A stretch of DNA of 64,000 bases from Sphingobium sp. 66-54 (GTDB lineage Bacteria > Pseudomonadota > Alphaproteobacteria > Sphingomonadales > Sphingomonadaceae): contig MKWI01000009.1 in the NCBI GenBank assembly GCA_001899715.1, forward strand, positions 62,001-126,000, given 5' to 3'. Position 1 is the stretch's first letter. Each line of letters starts with the position of its first letter. The translations under genes and the position numbers were made by a program. Under the pieces are notes generated by a model. The model was not told the DNA's origin. It made no database searches and saw only the letters and a list, made by a program, of their open reading frames with translations. Positions 31,380-39,831 of this stretch are shown in pieces.

Positions 31380-32860
31380 GCCGCGTTGACCGGCGCGTCC
31401 AGATACATGGTCTTGGTCTCGAGATAAGCTTTGAGCCCATCCACGCCGCCCTCGCGGCCGATACCGGATTGCTTGTAGCCGCCGAACGGCAGGCCCCAAT
31501 CGACTTTGAGACCGTTCTGGGCGATACCGCCAGTACGCACCTGACGGGCAATGTCGAACGCCGCCTGCGGGTCCTTAGTCAACACCGCGCCGGAGAGGCC
31601 GTAGTTGGAATCGTTGGCGACGGCGATCGCCTCCGCCTCGTCCGCCACCGGGATGATGCTCAGCACCGGCCCGAAAATCTCCTCCTGGGCGATGCGGCTC
31701 TTGTTGTCGACGTTCTTGAACAGCGTCGGCTCGATGAAATAGCCCTGGTTCAAGTGGCTGGGCCGGTTGCCGCCCGTCACAAGGTCGGCGGTCTTCTTGC
31801 CTTCCTCGATATAGCCTTCGACGCGCTCCAACTGACGCTTCATCGCGAGCGGGCCGAGCTGCGTGGCCGGATCGTCCGAATAGCCGATCTTCACCTTCTG
31901 CATTTCGGTGGCGATGGCATCGGCGATCTCGTCCTGCCGGCTGCGCGGCACGATGAGGCGGCTGAGCATCGCGCAGACCTGGCCGGAGAGCAACGTGATC
32001 GTGCCGGTCATCAGCTTTGCCGTTTCCTCGGCGGTGAAGTCGTCGCGCACGATGGCCGCAGACTTGCCGCCCAGCTCCAGCGTATAGCGGGCGATGCGAG
32101 AGCCGCAGACGCTGGCGATGCGCTTGCCGGCCACGGTCGAGCCGGTGAAGCTCACCTTGTCCACGCCGGCATTGCAGACGAGATGGTCGCTCGCCTCGCG
32201 ATGGCCGCAGACGAGGTTGACGACGCCTGCCGGCACACCCGCCGCCTCGCACGCCTCGGCGATGATGTAAGCCTCCAGCGGCGTCTCCGGCGAGGGCTTC
32301 ATGATGACCGTACAGCCGGTGATGAGCGCGTTGGCGACCTTGGAGGCCATGATGCCATAGGGCCCGTTCCACGGAGCGATGGAGGCGACGACGCCCACCG
32401 GCTCATGAACGAGATAGGCAACCTCGGCCGCATGCGTCTCGCGCTGCTGGATATAGGGGAAGGTGGCGCCGACCTCGCGCGTCTGATCGAACTGCGCGGT
32501 GGCGCCGGCGACCATGCCGGGCGCGAAGCTGGCGAGGCCGCCCATCTGCGCGGTCCACGCCTTGGCCAGTTCACCCTCGCGCGAGCGCAGATGGGCGGTG
32601 ATCTTCTTCATGACCTCGTTGCGCTCGCCCACGCTCATGCGCGGCCACGGGCCATGATCGAACGCCTCGCGCGCGGCGGCGACGGCGGCGTCCATATCCT
32701 GCTCGTCCGCCTCGGCGACGGCGCCGACGACCTGCTCGGTATTGGGCGAAATCAGCTCGATCATCCGGCCGCTATGGGCCGCGCGCCACGTGCCGCCGAT
32801 CCAGACCTTGTCCGGATGCTTCACATTGACGCCTTCGGGGTTCAGTCCTGCCTGGGCCAC
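31376..32860 (-). CDS. NAD(P)-dependent aldehyde dehydrogenase
   Basis: A 494-residue ALDH-superfamily enzyme. Catalytic Glu is in LELGGKSAAIV, the nucleophilic Cys in LLSGQVCAMLSRL, and the cofactor turn in SFTGSTVAGKRIASVCG; EEIFGPVLSIIPVADE, LPFGGYKQSGIGREGG complete the family signature. It oxidises an aldehyde, likely the product of the PQQ alcohol dehydrogenase two genes downstream. GTG 32860 has the best-placed GAGGAG; two other starts lie within 15 bp. First gene of the five-gene minus-strand operon. Confidence 0.92.
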   Translation of the reverse strand: MAQAGLNPEGVNVKHPDKVWIGGTWRAAHSGRMIELISPNTEQVVGAVAEADEQDMDAAVAAAREAFDHGPWPRMSVGERNEVMKKITAHLRSREGELAKAWTAQMGGLASFAPGMVAGATAQFDQTREVGATFPYIQQRETHAAEVAYLVHEPVGVVASIAPWNGPYGIMASKVANALITGCTVIMKPSPETPLEAYIIAEACEAAGVPAGVVNLVCGHREASDHLVCNAGVDKVSFTGSTVAGKRIASVCGSRIARYTLELGGKSAAIVRDDFTAEETAKLMTGTITLLSGQVCAMLSRLIVPRSRQDEIADAIATEMQKVKIGYSDDPATQLGPLAMKRQLERVEGYIEEGKKTADLVTGGNRPSHLNQGYFIEPTLFKNVDNKSRIAQEEIFGPVLSIIPVADEAEAIAVANDSNYGLSGAVLTKDPQAAFDIARQVRTGGIAQNGLKVDWGLPFGGYKQSGIGREGGVDGLKAYLETKTMYLDAPVNAA

Positions 32861-32903
32861 GTTCACTCTCCTCAAACTGCTTCCCGCGGCCGTTGTCCTC
32901 GGC

Positions 32904-32964
32904 GGCCGGCACGGCGGGGCCGGCGGCGATCCGGGCTCGCGGGATCGGGATTCGACGGGGCGAT
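32904..32964 (+). repeat. 61-bp inverted repeat, left copy
   Basis: Matches 36274-36334 in reverse complement at 58 of 61 positions. The pair brackets the marR-dioxygenase-SDR genes. Confidence 0.8.
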
Positions 32965-33054
32965 GCTAAGCGGTGCGGTCGGTGCGGCGCAAGCGCAAAG
33001 CGCGCACCGAGATTGACTTGGTCCGATCCCCGCCGCCCGGCGCGGGCGCGCGTG

Positions 33055-33546
33055 CTACTCCGCCTCGGAGGCCATCAGCGCGTCGATCGCGCGGCGGGTC
33101 AGGCTGATGAGGTGCTGAACTTCCTCAACGGAGAGCGCCTCGCGAATCGGTGCCTCGACCGTGCGGCCGAGATTGTCCAGCTCCAGCATCAGGCCCCGCC
33201 CCTTGGCGGTCAGCATCAGCGCGTTGCGGCGGCGGTCCTCGGTGGAGCGCTGCCGCTCGGCGAGGCCGCGCTTCTCCAGATCGTCCACGATGGCGACGAC
33301 GATCGACTTGTCCATGCCGATGTTGCGCGCGATCTCGGACTGGGAACAGCCCGGATTGGCGGCGATCAGCGCCATGGTGGAATGCGAGCCGGAGCGCAGC
33401 CCATAGGGCTCGTAAGCCGCGATGATGCGCGAGGTCAGCAGGTTGCGCAAATGGCGCACGGCCGGGCCGACGCTGTCGCCCAGCAAGCCCAGGTCCATGC
33501 CGTCGGCCATGCGCTGCCGATGTTTCTCGCCCTCAACTCCCGCCAT
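33055..33546 (-). CDS. MarR-family transcriptional regulator
   Basis: A 163-residue regulator, ATG 33546 after GGGAGG. MarR features are AVRHLRNLLTSRIIAAYEPY, HSTMALIAANPGCSQSEIAR, NIGMDKSIVVAIVDDLEKRG (recognition helix) and the wing STEDRRRNALMLTAKGRGLM. It is divergent from the dioxygenase gene; the shared gap holds a 20-bp palindrome (33603-33622) fit for a MarR dimer. It probably represses the dioxygenase and itself until a catabolic ligand appears. Confidence 0.9.
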   Translation of the reverse strand: MAGVEGEKHRQRMADGMDLGLLGDSVGPAVRHLRNLLTSRIIAAYEPYGLRSGSHSTMALIAANPGCSQSEIARNIGMDKSIVVAIVDDLEKRGLAERQRSTEDRRRNALMLTAKGRGLMLELDNLGRTVEAPIREALSVEEVQHLISLTRRAIDALMASEAE

Positions 33547-33602
33547 AACCTCCCAACCTCGCTTGCGACCCCGATCGGACATCGTCAACTTGACCGGAGC
33601 GT

Positions 33603-33622
33603 TCAACAATTGCAATGGTTGA
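33603..33622. promoter_or_regulatory. Candidate MarR operator
   Basis: TCAACAATTG followed by CAATGGTTGA: a 20-bp palindrome with one mismatched pair, in the divergent gap between marR (start 33546) and the dioxygenase gene (start 33716). Confidence 0.55.
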
Positions 33623-33715
33623 TTTGACCAACGATATTGACTTGATGTCCCGCGGCGGTTCAGACAGGGCGCGGGACAAGTCAAGGGCGAACGCGCCCTG
33701 GCGAGAGGATGAGCC

Positions 33716-34615
33716 ATGATAACCGTCAACCAGCTCCACCCCCTGTTCTTCGGCGAGATCGTCGGTGCGGACCTGACCGCCGAGCCGACCGAGACGCTGC
33801 GCGATGCCGTGGAGGATGCCATGGAGCGCTACGGCGTATGCGTGGTGCGGCAAGGGCCGATCACCGACGCGCAGCACCTCCGCTTCGCCCGCCTGTTCGG
33901 GCCGCTGGAGCTGCCGCCCGGCTACGGCACCCGCCCGAGCCGCATGGCGCCCGAGCTGTTCCCCGCCGGCAATCTCGATGCCGAGGGCAAGATCCGGCCG
34001 CGCGCCCCGGCCAATCGCGACGTGGCGAAGGGCGCCGAGCGCTTCCACGCCGACAGCTCGTTCAACCCGCTGCCGAGCAAATGGTCGATGCTGCGCGGCG
34101 TCGAGTGCCCGCCCCCCGAGGCCGGCGGCGACACGCTGTTCGTGGACCTGCGCTCGGCCTATGACGATCTGCCGGAGGAGACCAGGGCGCGGATCGAGGG
34201 GCTGGTCGGCATCCACGATTTCTGGCGCGGCCGCGCTTATGCCGGGCTGGCGGTGACGGACGAGATGCGCGCCACCATGCCGATGCCGCCGGTCCACCAT
34301 CCGCTGGTGCGCGCCTCCGCGAGCGGCCGCAAGGCGGTGTTCGTCGGCGGCCATTGCGTCGGCGTGGTCGGCATGGACGAGGCGGAGGGGCACGCGCTGG
34401 TGGAGACGCTCTACGACCATGTCACCCAGCCCAAATATGTCCACCGCCACCACTGGACGACGGGCGACATCGTGATCTGGGACAACCGCTTCGCGCTGCA
34501 CGCGGCGACCCCGCTGGAAACGGACGAATATCGCCGCGACATGCGCCGCGCGACCGTCAACGAGAGCGGGGAGGAGATGGACGCATATGAGTATCGCCGC
34601 CGGCTGGACGCCTGA
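33716..34615 (+). CDS. TauD/TfdA-family 2-oxoglutarate dioxygenase
   Basis: A 299-residue Fe(II)/2-oxoglutarate-dependent dioxygenase. Iron ligands are H111 and D113 (RFHADSSF) and H262 (NRFALHAAT); Arg residues ~273-278 in EYRRDMRRAT bind the 2-oxoglutarate carboxylate. The overall pattern is that of TfdA-type enzymes, which hydroxylate taurine, phenoxyacetates or alkyl sulfates. The sequence does not define the substrate; the neighbouring SDR and the upstream oxidation operon suggest an ether or alkyl side chain (inference). ATG 33716 after gagaggatg. Confidence 0.9.
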   Translation: MITVNQLHPLFFGEIVGADLTAEPTETLRDAVEDAMERYGVCVVRQGPITDAQHLRFARLFGPLELPPGYGTRPSRMAPELFPAGNLDAEGKIRPRAPANRDVAKGAERFHADSSFNPLPSKWSMLRGVECPPPEAGGDTLFVDLRSAYDDLPEETRARIEGLVGIHDFWRGRAYAGLAVTDEMRATMPMPPVHHPLVRASASGRKAVFVGGHCVGVVGMDEAEGHALVETLYDHVTQPKYVHRHHWTTGDIVIWDNRFALHAATPLETDEYRRDMRRATVNESGEEMDAYEYRRRLDA

Positions 34616-35279
34616 GGGCGCAGCCGCCATGGCCCGGCCGTGCCCTCCGCCCGGCGCCCCATGGAACGGCTGGCAAACCCGATCAACTTTGTAATATCAT
34701 TACTCATCCGCGATATTTCCGGTCGAAAGTCACGAAAGTCTCGGGGTGAACCCAATTTTTTTACCGCCCGCCAAGGGCACCCCGGAGCGAAGCCCTTAGC
34801 CGCATGCCATGGCAAGGCATGCGTAGGACAGCAGGTTGGTTGACCGGGGGTATCGAGCGGGGCGAGGCAGGCCGCCCCCATCCCGGCGGCGGTCGATCCG
34901 GGCGCGGCCCATGGCACACAGACGCACGGATGGTTCCAGATGCCCGCAACGCGCAAGACGCCCCGGACAGATCGGCATATGGCCCATGCCGGCTGCAAAC
35001 GGTGCTTGCCCGCGCGCCCGGCGCTCGCATAGCCTGCATATGCTGCGCGCCGGCTCACGGAAAACCGCCATTTTGCCCTTCGGCCGCCTGCGACTCCGGT
35101 TCGACCTGAACCGACTGCCGATCCGTGCTGGAGCCCGCATGAGCCTGCGCTCCCCGGCGGGTCGCGCGCCCATTTGGCTACCCAATGGCGGCATCCACCC
35201 TGAAATCGCTCTTTCGCGATCCCTCAAACAGTCTCTAAGAAACGGGCAACGTCATTGAGAGCGACTGGGAGGGCGACGC
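34616..35279. other. Long intergenic region, no gene supported
   Basis: About 660 bases between the dioxygenase and SDR genes. Open frames on both strands lack ribosome sites and continuous codon bias. A short AT-rich patch at ~34685-34760 may hold a promoter. No known repeat recognised. Confidence 0.5.
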
Positions 35280-36026
35280 ATGCGGTTCAGCGACAAAGTG
35301 GTGCTGGTGATCGGCGGGAACAGCGGCATCGGCCGCGCGGCGGCGGCAGGGTTTGGCGCGGAGGGCGCCCATGTGTTCCTCACCGGGCGCGACCGGCGGA
35401 CCATCGACGAGACCGTGGCCGCCATCCCCGGCGCGCGCGGCTTCCGCGCCGACATTGCCGAGATCGGCAGCGGGACGGACGTGCTGGCGGCCATCGAGGC
35501 GGCGCACGGCAAGCTCGATATCCTGTTCGTCAATGCTGGCATCGGTGCCTTTGCGCCCGCAGCCGAGGTGACGCCCGAGCAGTGGGACCATGTCCACAAC
35601 GTCAATTTGCGCGGCTGCTTCTTCGCCATCCAGCAGGCGCTGCCGCTGCTGGCGGACGGCGGCGCGATCGTCATCACCGGCTCGATCGGCGCAGTGGCGG
35701 CGGTGCCGGGCAATGTGATGTACGCGGCGGCGAAGGCCGGGTTGCGCGCCGTGGCCCGCACACTGGCGGCCGAGTTGGTCGGCCGCAAGATCCGGGTCAA
35801 CATGGTGAGCCCCGGCCCGACCGAGACGCCGATCATCAACCGCACCGAAGGCGTGCCGGCGGACGCCGTGCCGGGCCTGCGCAGCATCATGACCGAGGCG
35901 GTGCCGATGAAGCGCATGGGCGCGCCGGAGGAGATCGCGCGGCCGGTGCTGTTCCTCGCCTCCGACGAGGCGAGCTTCATCACCGGGATCGACCTGTATG
36001 TCGATGGAGGATGCGTGGAGTTGTGA
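35280..36026 (+). CDS. Short-chain dehydrogenase/reductase (SDR)
   Basis: A 248-residue classical SDR: cofactor motif GGNSGIG (residues 12-18), NAG (85-87), catalytic S135, Y148 and K152 (VMYAAAKAGLRAV), PGPTETP after the sheet and a C-terminal SFITGIDLYVDGGCVEL typical of FabG-like members. R37 after the second strand (LTGRDRR) suggests NADP preference. It oxidises or reduces an alcohol/ketone in the catabolic cluster. ATG 35280 after tgggagg. Confidence 0.93.
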   Translation: MRFSDKVVLVIGGNSGIGRAAAAGFGAEGAHVFLTGRDRRTIDETVAAIPGARGFRADIAEIGSGTDVLAAIEAAHGKLDILFVNAGIGAFAPAAEVTPEQWDHVHNVNLRGCFFAIQQALPLLADGGAIVITGSIGAVAAVPGNVMYAAAKAGLRAVARTLAAELVGRKIRVNMVSPGPTETPIINRTEGVPADAVPGLRSIMTEAVPMKRMGAPEEIARPVLFLASDEASFITGIDLYVDGGCVEL

Positions 36027-36273
36027 GGAACGAACCCGGTCGGCGCGGGATGGGGCGGCCTGCGCGCCCCGACGATGTTCGATACGGCCGGGCCCGATAC
36101 GGCCGGGCCCGACACGACCGAAGATGTCGCGTCGGCCCCGCGCGGCCCCCATCGAACGGACCCTCGTTTCGGCACCCGTCCTCCTCCGGTGGCTCTGGTT
36201 CATGGGCGGGATGGCCCTGAAACGAGGTCTGGGGTGGGGGTATTGACGGGCAACGGCCCTGCGCTCCCATTGT

Positions 36274-36334
36274 ATCGCCCCGTCGAACCCCGATCCCGCT
36301 AGCCCGGATCGCCGCCGGCCCCACCGTGCCGGCC
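36274..36334 (-). repeat. 61-bp inverted repeat, right copy
   Basis: Reverse-complement partner of 32904-32964 with three mismatches. Confidence 0.8.
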
Positions 36335-36375
36335 GCTTCGCAGGAGCGTTTGCGTAGCGTCGTCGGGCAAGAACG

Positions 36376-36513
36376 CCGTTCGCCCTGAGCTTGTCAAAGC
36401 GGCACCCTGAGCGACCGCCGCAGACACATAGCCGGAGGGGACCGTTCTCCTTCTGGAAAATCTCCGGTTGAGCAGCAGCAAAGGCAGCCCTTCGACACGC
36501 TCGGGGCGAACGG
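36376..36513. repeat. Dispersed 'CGTTCGCCCTGAGC' inverted repeat
   Basis: Arms at 36376-36400 (CCGTTCGCCCTGAGCTTGTC...) and 36486-36513 (CCTTCGACACGCTCGGGGCG...) are imperfect inverted copies ~90 bp apart. A diverged relative is at ~20084-20165. Confidence 0.6.
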
Positions 36514-36539
36514 ATTTGTCGGGTTCCGATCCCCTCCAG

Positions 36540-37217
36540 TCAGACCGATAGCTCGATCTGCGTGCGGACCGGGCCGCCGGTGCTGGCGGGCAGGCCGTCC
36601 TCGCCGGACCGGGAGGCCAGGCCCAGCAGGGTGCGGAGCAGGAACTGGCCGAAGGGCCAGGCGCCGAGCGCCGAGTCCGCGTTGATATGCCCGGCCGCGC
36701 CGGCGTCGGCAAAGCGCGCGCCCCAGAATTGCGCGAGGCGGCGCGCGCGGTGGAGCTGGATATAGGGATCGTCATGGCTCGCCGCGACGATAGCCGGGAA
36801 CGGCAGCGGCCCCTTGGGCGCGGGACCGAAGGATTTGAGCCGCTCGTCCACCGGCGCCACGTCCACCTCCGGCGGGGCGACCAGCAGCGCGCCGATGACG
36901 GGATCGCCATAGGCCGGGCGCTCCATCGCCGCCCACCATGCCACCGCGTGGCAGCCGAGGCTGTGCGCGACCAGCACCACCGGCCTGCCGGCGCGGCGAA
37001 TGGCGAGGTTGAGCTGGTTCACCCATGTGTTGCGATGCGGCCGCGCCCAGCTCCCCAGCTCGACGCGCGCGACATCGTCCCGCTCGCGCTCCCACACGCT
37101 TTGCCAATGGGTGGGGCCGCTATTGTTGAGGCCGGGCACCGTCAGGATGAGGGGGCCGTCGCTGCCGCCGCCCACCGTGAGCGGCGCGAATCGTTCCGGG
37201 TTGCTCGCGAAATCCAT
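36540..37217 (-). CDS. RBBP9/YdeN-type alpha/beta hydrolase
   Basis: A 225-residue serine hydrolase of the RBBP9 fold. The catalytic serine is in VLVAHSLGCHAVAWW (GxSxG variant AHSLG), aspartate in ASHDDPYIQL and histidine in AGHINADSALGAWPFG, all in the expected order. The N-terminal LILTVPGLNNSGPTHWQSVWE is the family signature. Substrate unknown. Monocistronic; ATG 37217. Confidence 0.88.
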   Translation of the reverse strand: MDFASNPERFAPLTVGGGSDGPLILTVPGLNNSGPTHWQSVWERERDDVARVELGSWARPHRNTWVNQLNLAIRRAGRPVVLVAHSLGCHAVAWWAAMERPAYGDPVIGALLVAPPEVDVAPVDERLKSFGPAPKGPLPFPAIVAASHDDPYIQLHRARRLAQFWGARFADAGAAGHINADSALGAWPFGQFLLRTLLGLASRSGEDGLPASTGGPVRTQIELSV

Positions 37218-37486
37218 GGTCAGTCTCCTGTGCAGAGGCAGTGACCAGTCGACTCGGCCTACGTTCCGATCACGATGCGAGGATAATATCTATCGGTTCG
37301 ATTGACAATATCGGGAGGCCGCAGAAACGGCACGTTTGGGGGTATGGCGGCACAGATGCACGGACGGCGGCGGGAACGGAGCCTATGCCGCACGGAGCGT
37401 ATCTGCGCGGTCTCCCGCATGCCCCTCCACCACACCCTGCGGGCACGGCCCCCCGAGCAAGCTCGGGGAGGACCAGCCACCCCGCC

Positions 37487-38500
37487 TCAGAACAGCCGGG
37501 TCAGCGAGTAGAACAGCGCACCCACCGCCGCCGAGGCGGGGATGGTGATGATCCACGCCACCACCACGCTCTGCGCCACGCCCCAGCGCACCGCGGAGGC
37601 GCGGCGGGCGACGCCGGCGCCGATGACGCAGCCGGTGATGGTGTGGGTCGTCGAGACCGGGACGCCGAGCAGCGAGGCGCAGAACACCACCACCGATCCG
37701 CCGGCCGACGCGCTGAAGCCCTGATGCTGCGAGAGCTTGGTGATGCGCGAGCCCATCGTCTCGATGATCCGCCAGCCGCCGGTCATGGTGCCGAGCGCGA
37801 TGGCGAGGTAGCAGGCGATGGCCACCCAGTGCGGCACATGGAACTCGCCGTTGAGATAGCCGGTCGAGTAGAGCAGCACGGTGATGATGCCCATGGTCTT
37901 CTGCGCGTCGTTGAGGCCGTGGCTCACAGAATAGGCGGCCGAGGAGAACAGGTGCAGGAAGCGGAAGCCGCGATCCGCCTCGCGCGCGGGATTGTTGCGG
38001 AACAGCCAACTCGTGGCGAGCATGATCGCCATCGCCAGCAGCATGCCGAGCATCGGCGAGAGCACGATGGCGACGAGCGTCATGTTGAGGCCGGTCCACT
38101 CGATGCCGCCGAAGCCGGCATGCGCCACGCCCGCGCCGACCAGCCCGCCGACCAGCGCGTGGCTGCTCGATGAAGGGATGCCCTTGAGCCAGGTGACGAC
38201 GTTCCAGAACATCGCGCCGATCAGCGCGCCGAAGATGACGGCGGGCGTCACCAGATCCTTGTCGATCAGCCCCGCCCCCACCGTCTCGGCCACCTTGTGC
38301 AGACTGGGGACGGCCAGCATGAGGAAATAAGCGGCGAAGTTGAAGAAGGCCGCGAAGCCGACCGCCGTCACCGGCCCGAGCAGCCGGGTGGCGACCACGG
38401 TGGCAATCGAGTTGGCGGCATCGTGCAGGCCGTTCAGATAATCGAAGGCGAGCGCGATGGCGATCAGCGCGATCAGCAGCGGCAGGGCTAGCTCGTGCAT
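37487..38500 (-). CDS. pit: Low-affinity inorganic phosphate transporter Pit
   Basis: A 337-residue PiT-family membrane transporter that imports phosphate with H+ or as metal-phosphate. The duplicated signature is visible: FDYLNGLHDAANSIATVVAT near the N terminus and HGLNDAQKTMGIITVLLY in the second half, plus GIPSSSSHALVGGLVGAG and VPVSTTHTITGCVIGAG. About nine or ten hydrophobic segments. It starts 11 bp after the Nudix-DUF47 gene, so both come from the Pho-box promoter at 39690-39707. Confidence 0.95.
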   Translation of the reverse strand: MHELALPLLIALIAIALAFDYLNGLHDAANSIATVVATRLLGPVTAVGFAAFFNFAAYFLMLAVPSLHKVAETVGAGLIDKDLVTPAVIFGALIGAMFWNVVTWLKGIPSSSSHALVGGLVGAGVAHAGFGGIEWTGLNMTLVAIVLSPMLGMLLAMAIMLATSWLFRNNPAREADRGFRFLHLFSSAAYSVSHGLNDAQKTMGIITVLLYSTGYLNGEFHVPHWVAIACYLAIALGTMTGGWRIIETMGSRITKLSQHQGFSASAGGSVVVFCASLLGVPVSTTHTITGCVIGAGVARRASAVRWGVAQSVVVAWIITIPASAAVGALFYSLTRLF

Positions 38501-38511
38501 GGGTGCGGCGG

Positions 38512-39663
38512 CTAGCTGTGGTCGATCACGATGCTGTCGATCTCGTTCGCGACATCTTCCAGCGCGTCGGTGATCCGCTCAAGATGGTTGAAGATCTCGC
38601 GGCGCACGACAAAGGCCATGGGGTCGCCCCCGCCATAGGTCCGGTAGGCGGCCTTGAGGCCAGCGGAGTGAATGGTGTCGGCATGGCCCTCCATGCGCAC
38701 CAGCCGCTCGGTCAGCTCGTGCAGGCGCTTGCCGTTCTCGGAGACGTTCCGTAGCAGCGGGATCGCCTCCGCCAGCACGCGGGTGCCGTCGACGATGATC
38801 GCCGCGATGTCGATCATCTCCGGCTCGAAGCTGGTGAGATCGTAGAGGTCGATCGCCTGCGCGGCGGCCTGCATCTCGTCGATCGCGTCGTCCATCGAGC
38901 CGACGAGGCTGCTGATCGCGCTGCGGTCGAAGGGGGTGAGGAAGGTCTGGCGCACCACGCGCAGCACTTCGCGGGTGATCTCGTCCGCGTCATGCTCGCG
39001 CTCGATGATCTCGCGGACGTGATCCGCGCGGTGCTCGCCATCATGCACCAGCCGGCCGAGCGCGTCCGCGCCGGCGACCACGGTGCGGACATGCGCCTCG
39101 AACAGCTCGAAGAAATTGCCCTGCCTGGGCAGCAGGCGCTGAAACCATCCGAACATGCTGTTGATCCCTGATTTCTTGGCGACGGTCTCGAAAATGGTGG
39201 CGCGCCGGACGGCGGCCTTGATCTCCGACGCCGCGAAGGACCGGATGAGATCGCGCAGGTCGCTCTCCTCCACCGCCTCGGCCGCATCGGCCAGGCTGAA
39301 CCAGCGGCGCTGGCGCTCGGCGCGCTCCTTCCAGTCCGGCAGTTCGCGGTTCACCGCCAGCGGGAACACCTCCACGTCGACCATCAGCGAGGCGCCGTTG
39401 CCGCGCCGCTTGCGGTAGCGATAGGTGCCGAGCGGCGTGGGGCAGAGCACGCCGAGCACGCCGGCTTCCTCCTCCGCCTCGTTCGCCGCCGCGCGGTGCC
39501 ACTCGACGCCGGGCGGCACATTGCCCTTGGGGATCACCCAGCGCTTCGTCTCGCGCGAGGTGATGAGCATGACCTTGACCGGCGCGTCGAGCGCGTCGCC
39601 TTCGGTGCGATAGGGCAAGGCGGCAATCTGGCGGATCGGTTGACTCCCGTGATGGGTGGGCAA
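38512..39663 (-). CDS. Nudix hydrolase fused to DUF47 (PhoU-like Pit accessory) protein
   Basis: A ~383-residue two-domain protein. The N-terminal ~150 residues are a Nudix hydrolase of the diphosphoinositol/diadenosine polyphosphate type (QIAALPYR, WVIPKGN) with Nudix box GNVPPGVEWHRAAANEAEEE-AG, in which the usual first Glu and the Arg are replaced by V and N. The C-terminal ~215 residues are DUF47 (MFGWFQRLLPRQGNFFELFE, DDAIDEMQAAAQAIDLYD, FVVRREIFNHLERITDALED). DUF47 proteins partner Pit, encoded next. An internal ATG before MFGWFQ, with AGGGA 8 nt upstream, could also yield DUF47 alone. TTG 39663 is chosen because the frame further upstream runs into the Pho box. Confidence 0.8.
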   Translation of the reverse strand: MPTHHGSQPIRQIAALPYRTEGDALDAPVKVMLITSRETKRWVIPKGNVPPGVEWHRAAANEAEEEAGVLGVLCPTPLGTYRYRKRRGNGASLMVDVEVFPLAVNRELPDWKERAERQRRWFSLADAAEAVEESDLRDLIRSFAASEIKAAVRRATIFETVAKKSGINSMFGWFQRLLPRQGNFFELFEAHVRTVVAGADALGRLVHDGEHRADHVREIIEREHDADEITREVLRVVRQTFLTPFDRSAISSLVGSMDDAIDEMQAAAQAIDLYDLTSFEPEMIDIAAIIVDGTRVLAEAIPLLRNVSENGKRLHELTERLVRMEGHADTIHSAGLKAAYRTYGGGDPMAFVVRREIFNHLERITDALEDVANEIDSIVIDHS

Positions 39664-39689
39664 TGCGCGATGGGGCGCGTGGTGCCAAT

Positions 39690-39707
39690 GTGACAGTTTC
39701 GTGACAG
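39690..39707 (-). promoter_or_regulatory. Pho box for the Nudix-DUF47-pit operon
   Basis: Reading on the minus strand: CTGTCAC-GAAA-CTGTCAC, two identical 7-bp PhoB half-sites with the standard 4-bp spacer, oriented toward the operon. Confidence 0.85.
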
Positions 39708-39831
39708 GATCAACCGTCAATCCCGCCCCGACGCGCGCCGGATCGTGCCATTGCCTTGGAGAAAGGCGGGATCGCGCCTATCTAGAGCATGCTGGCCCCG
39801 CACGGAAGGGACCTGGAAATGGAGCGTCGGC

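Larger units (their letters stand above)
36027..36539. other. Repeat-rich intergenic region
   Basis: No gene. It contains a 15-bp tandem repeat (36081-36110, GATACGGCCGGGCCC twice, then a diverged third unit), the right copy of the 61-bp inverted repeat (36274-36334) and a long inverted repeat with arms CCGTTCGCCCTGAGC... (36376) and ...GGGGCGAACGG (36513). Confidence 0.65.

Noticed and set aside
31295-33016. 573-aa open frame antisense to the aldehyde dehydrogenase
   Set aside because: Shadow of GC-rich codon bias; no protein-like features.
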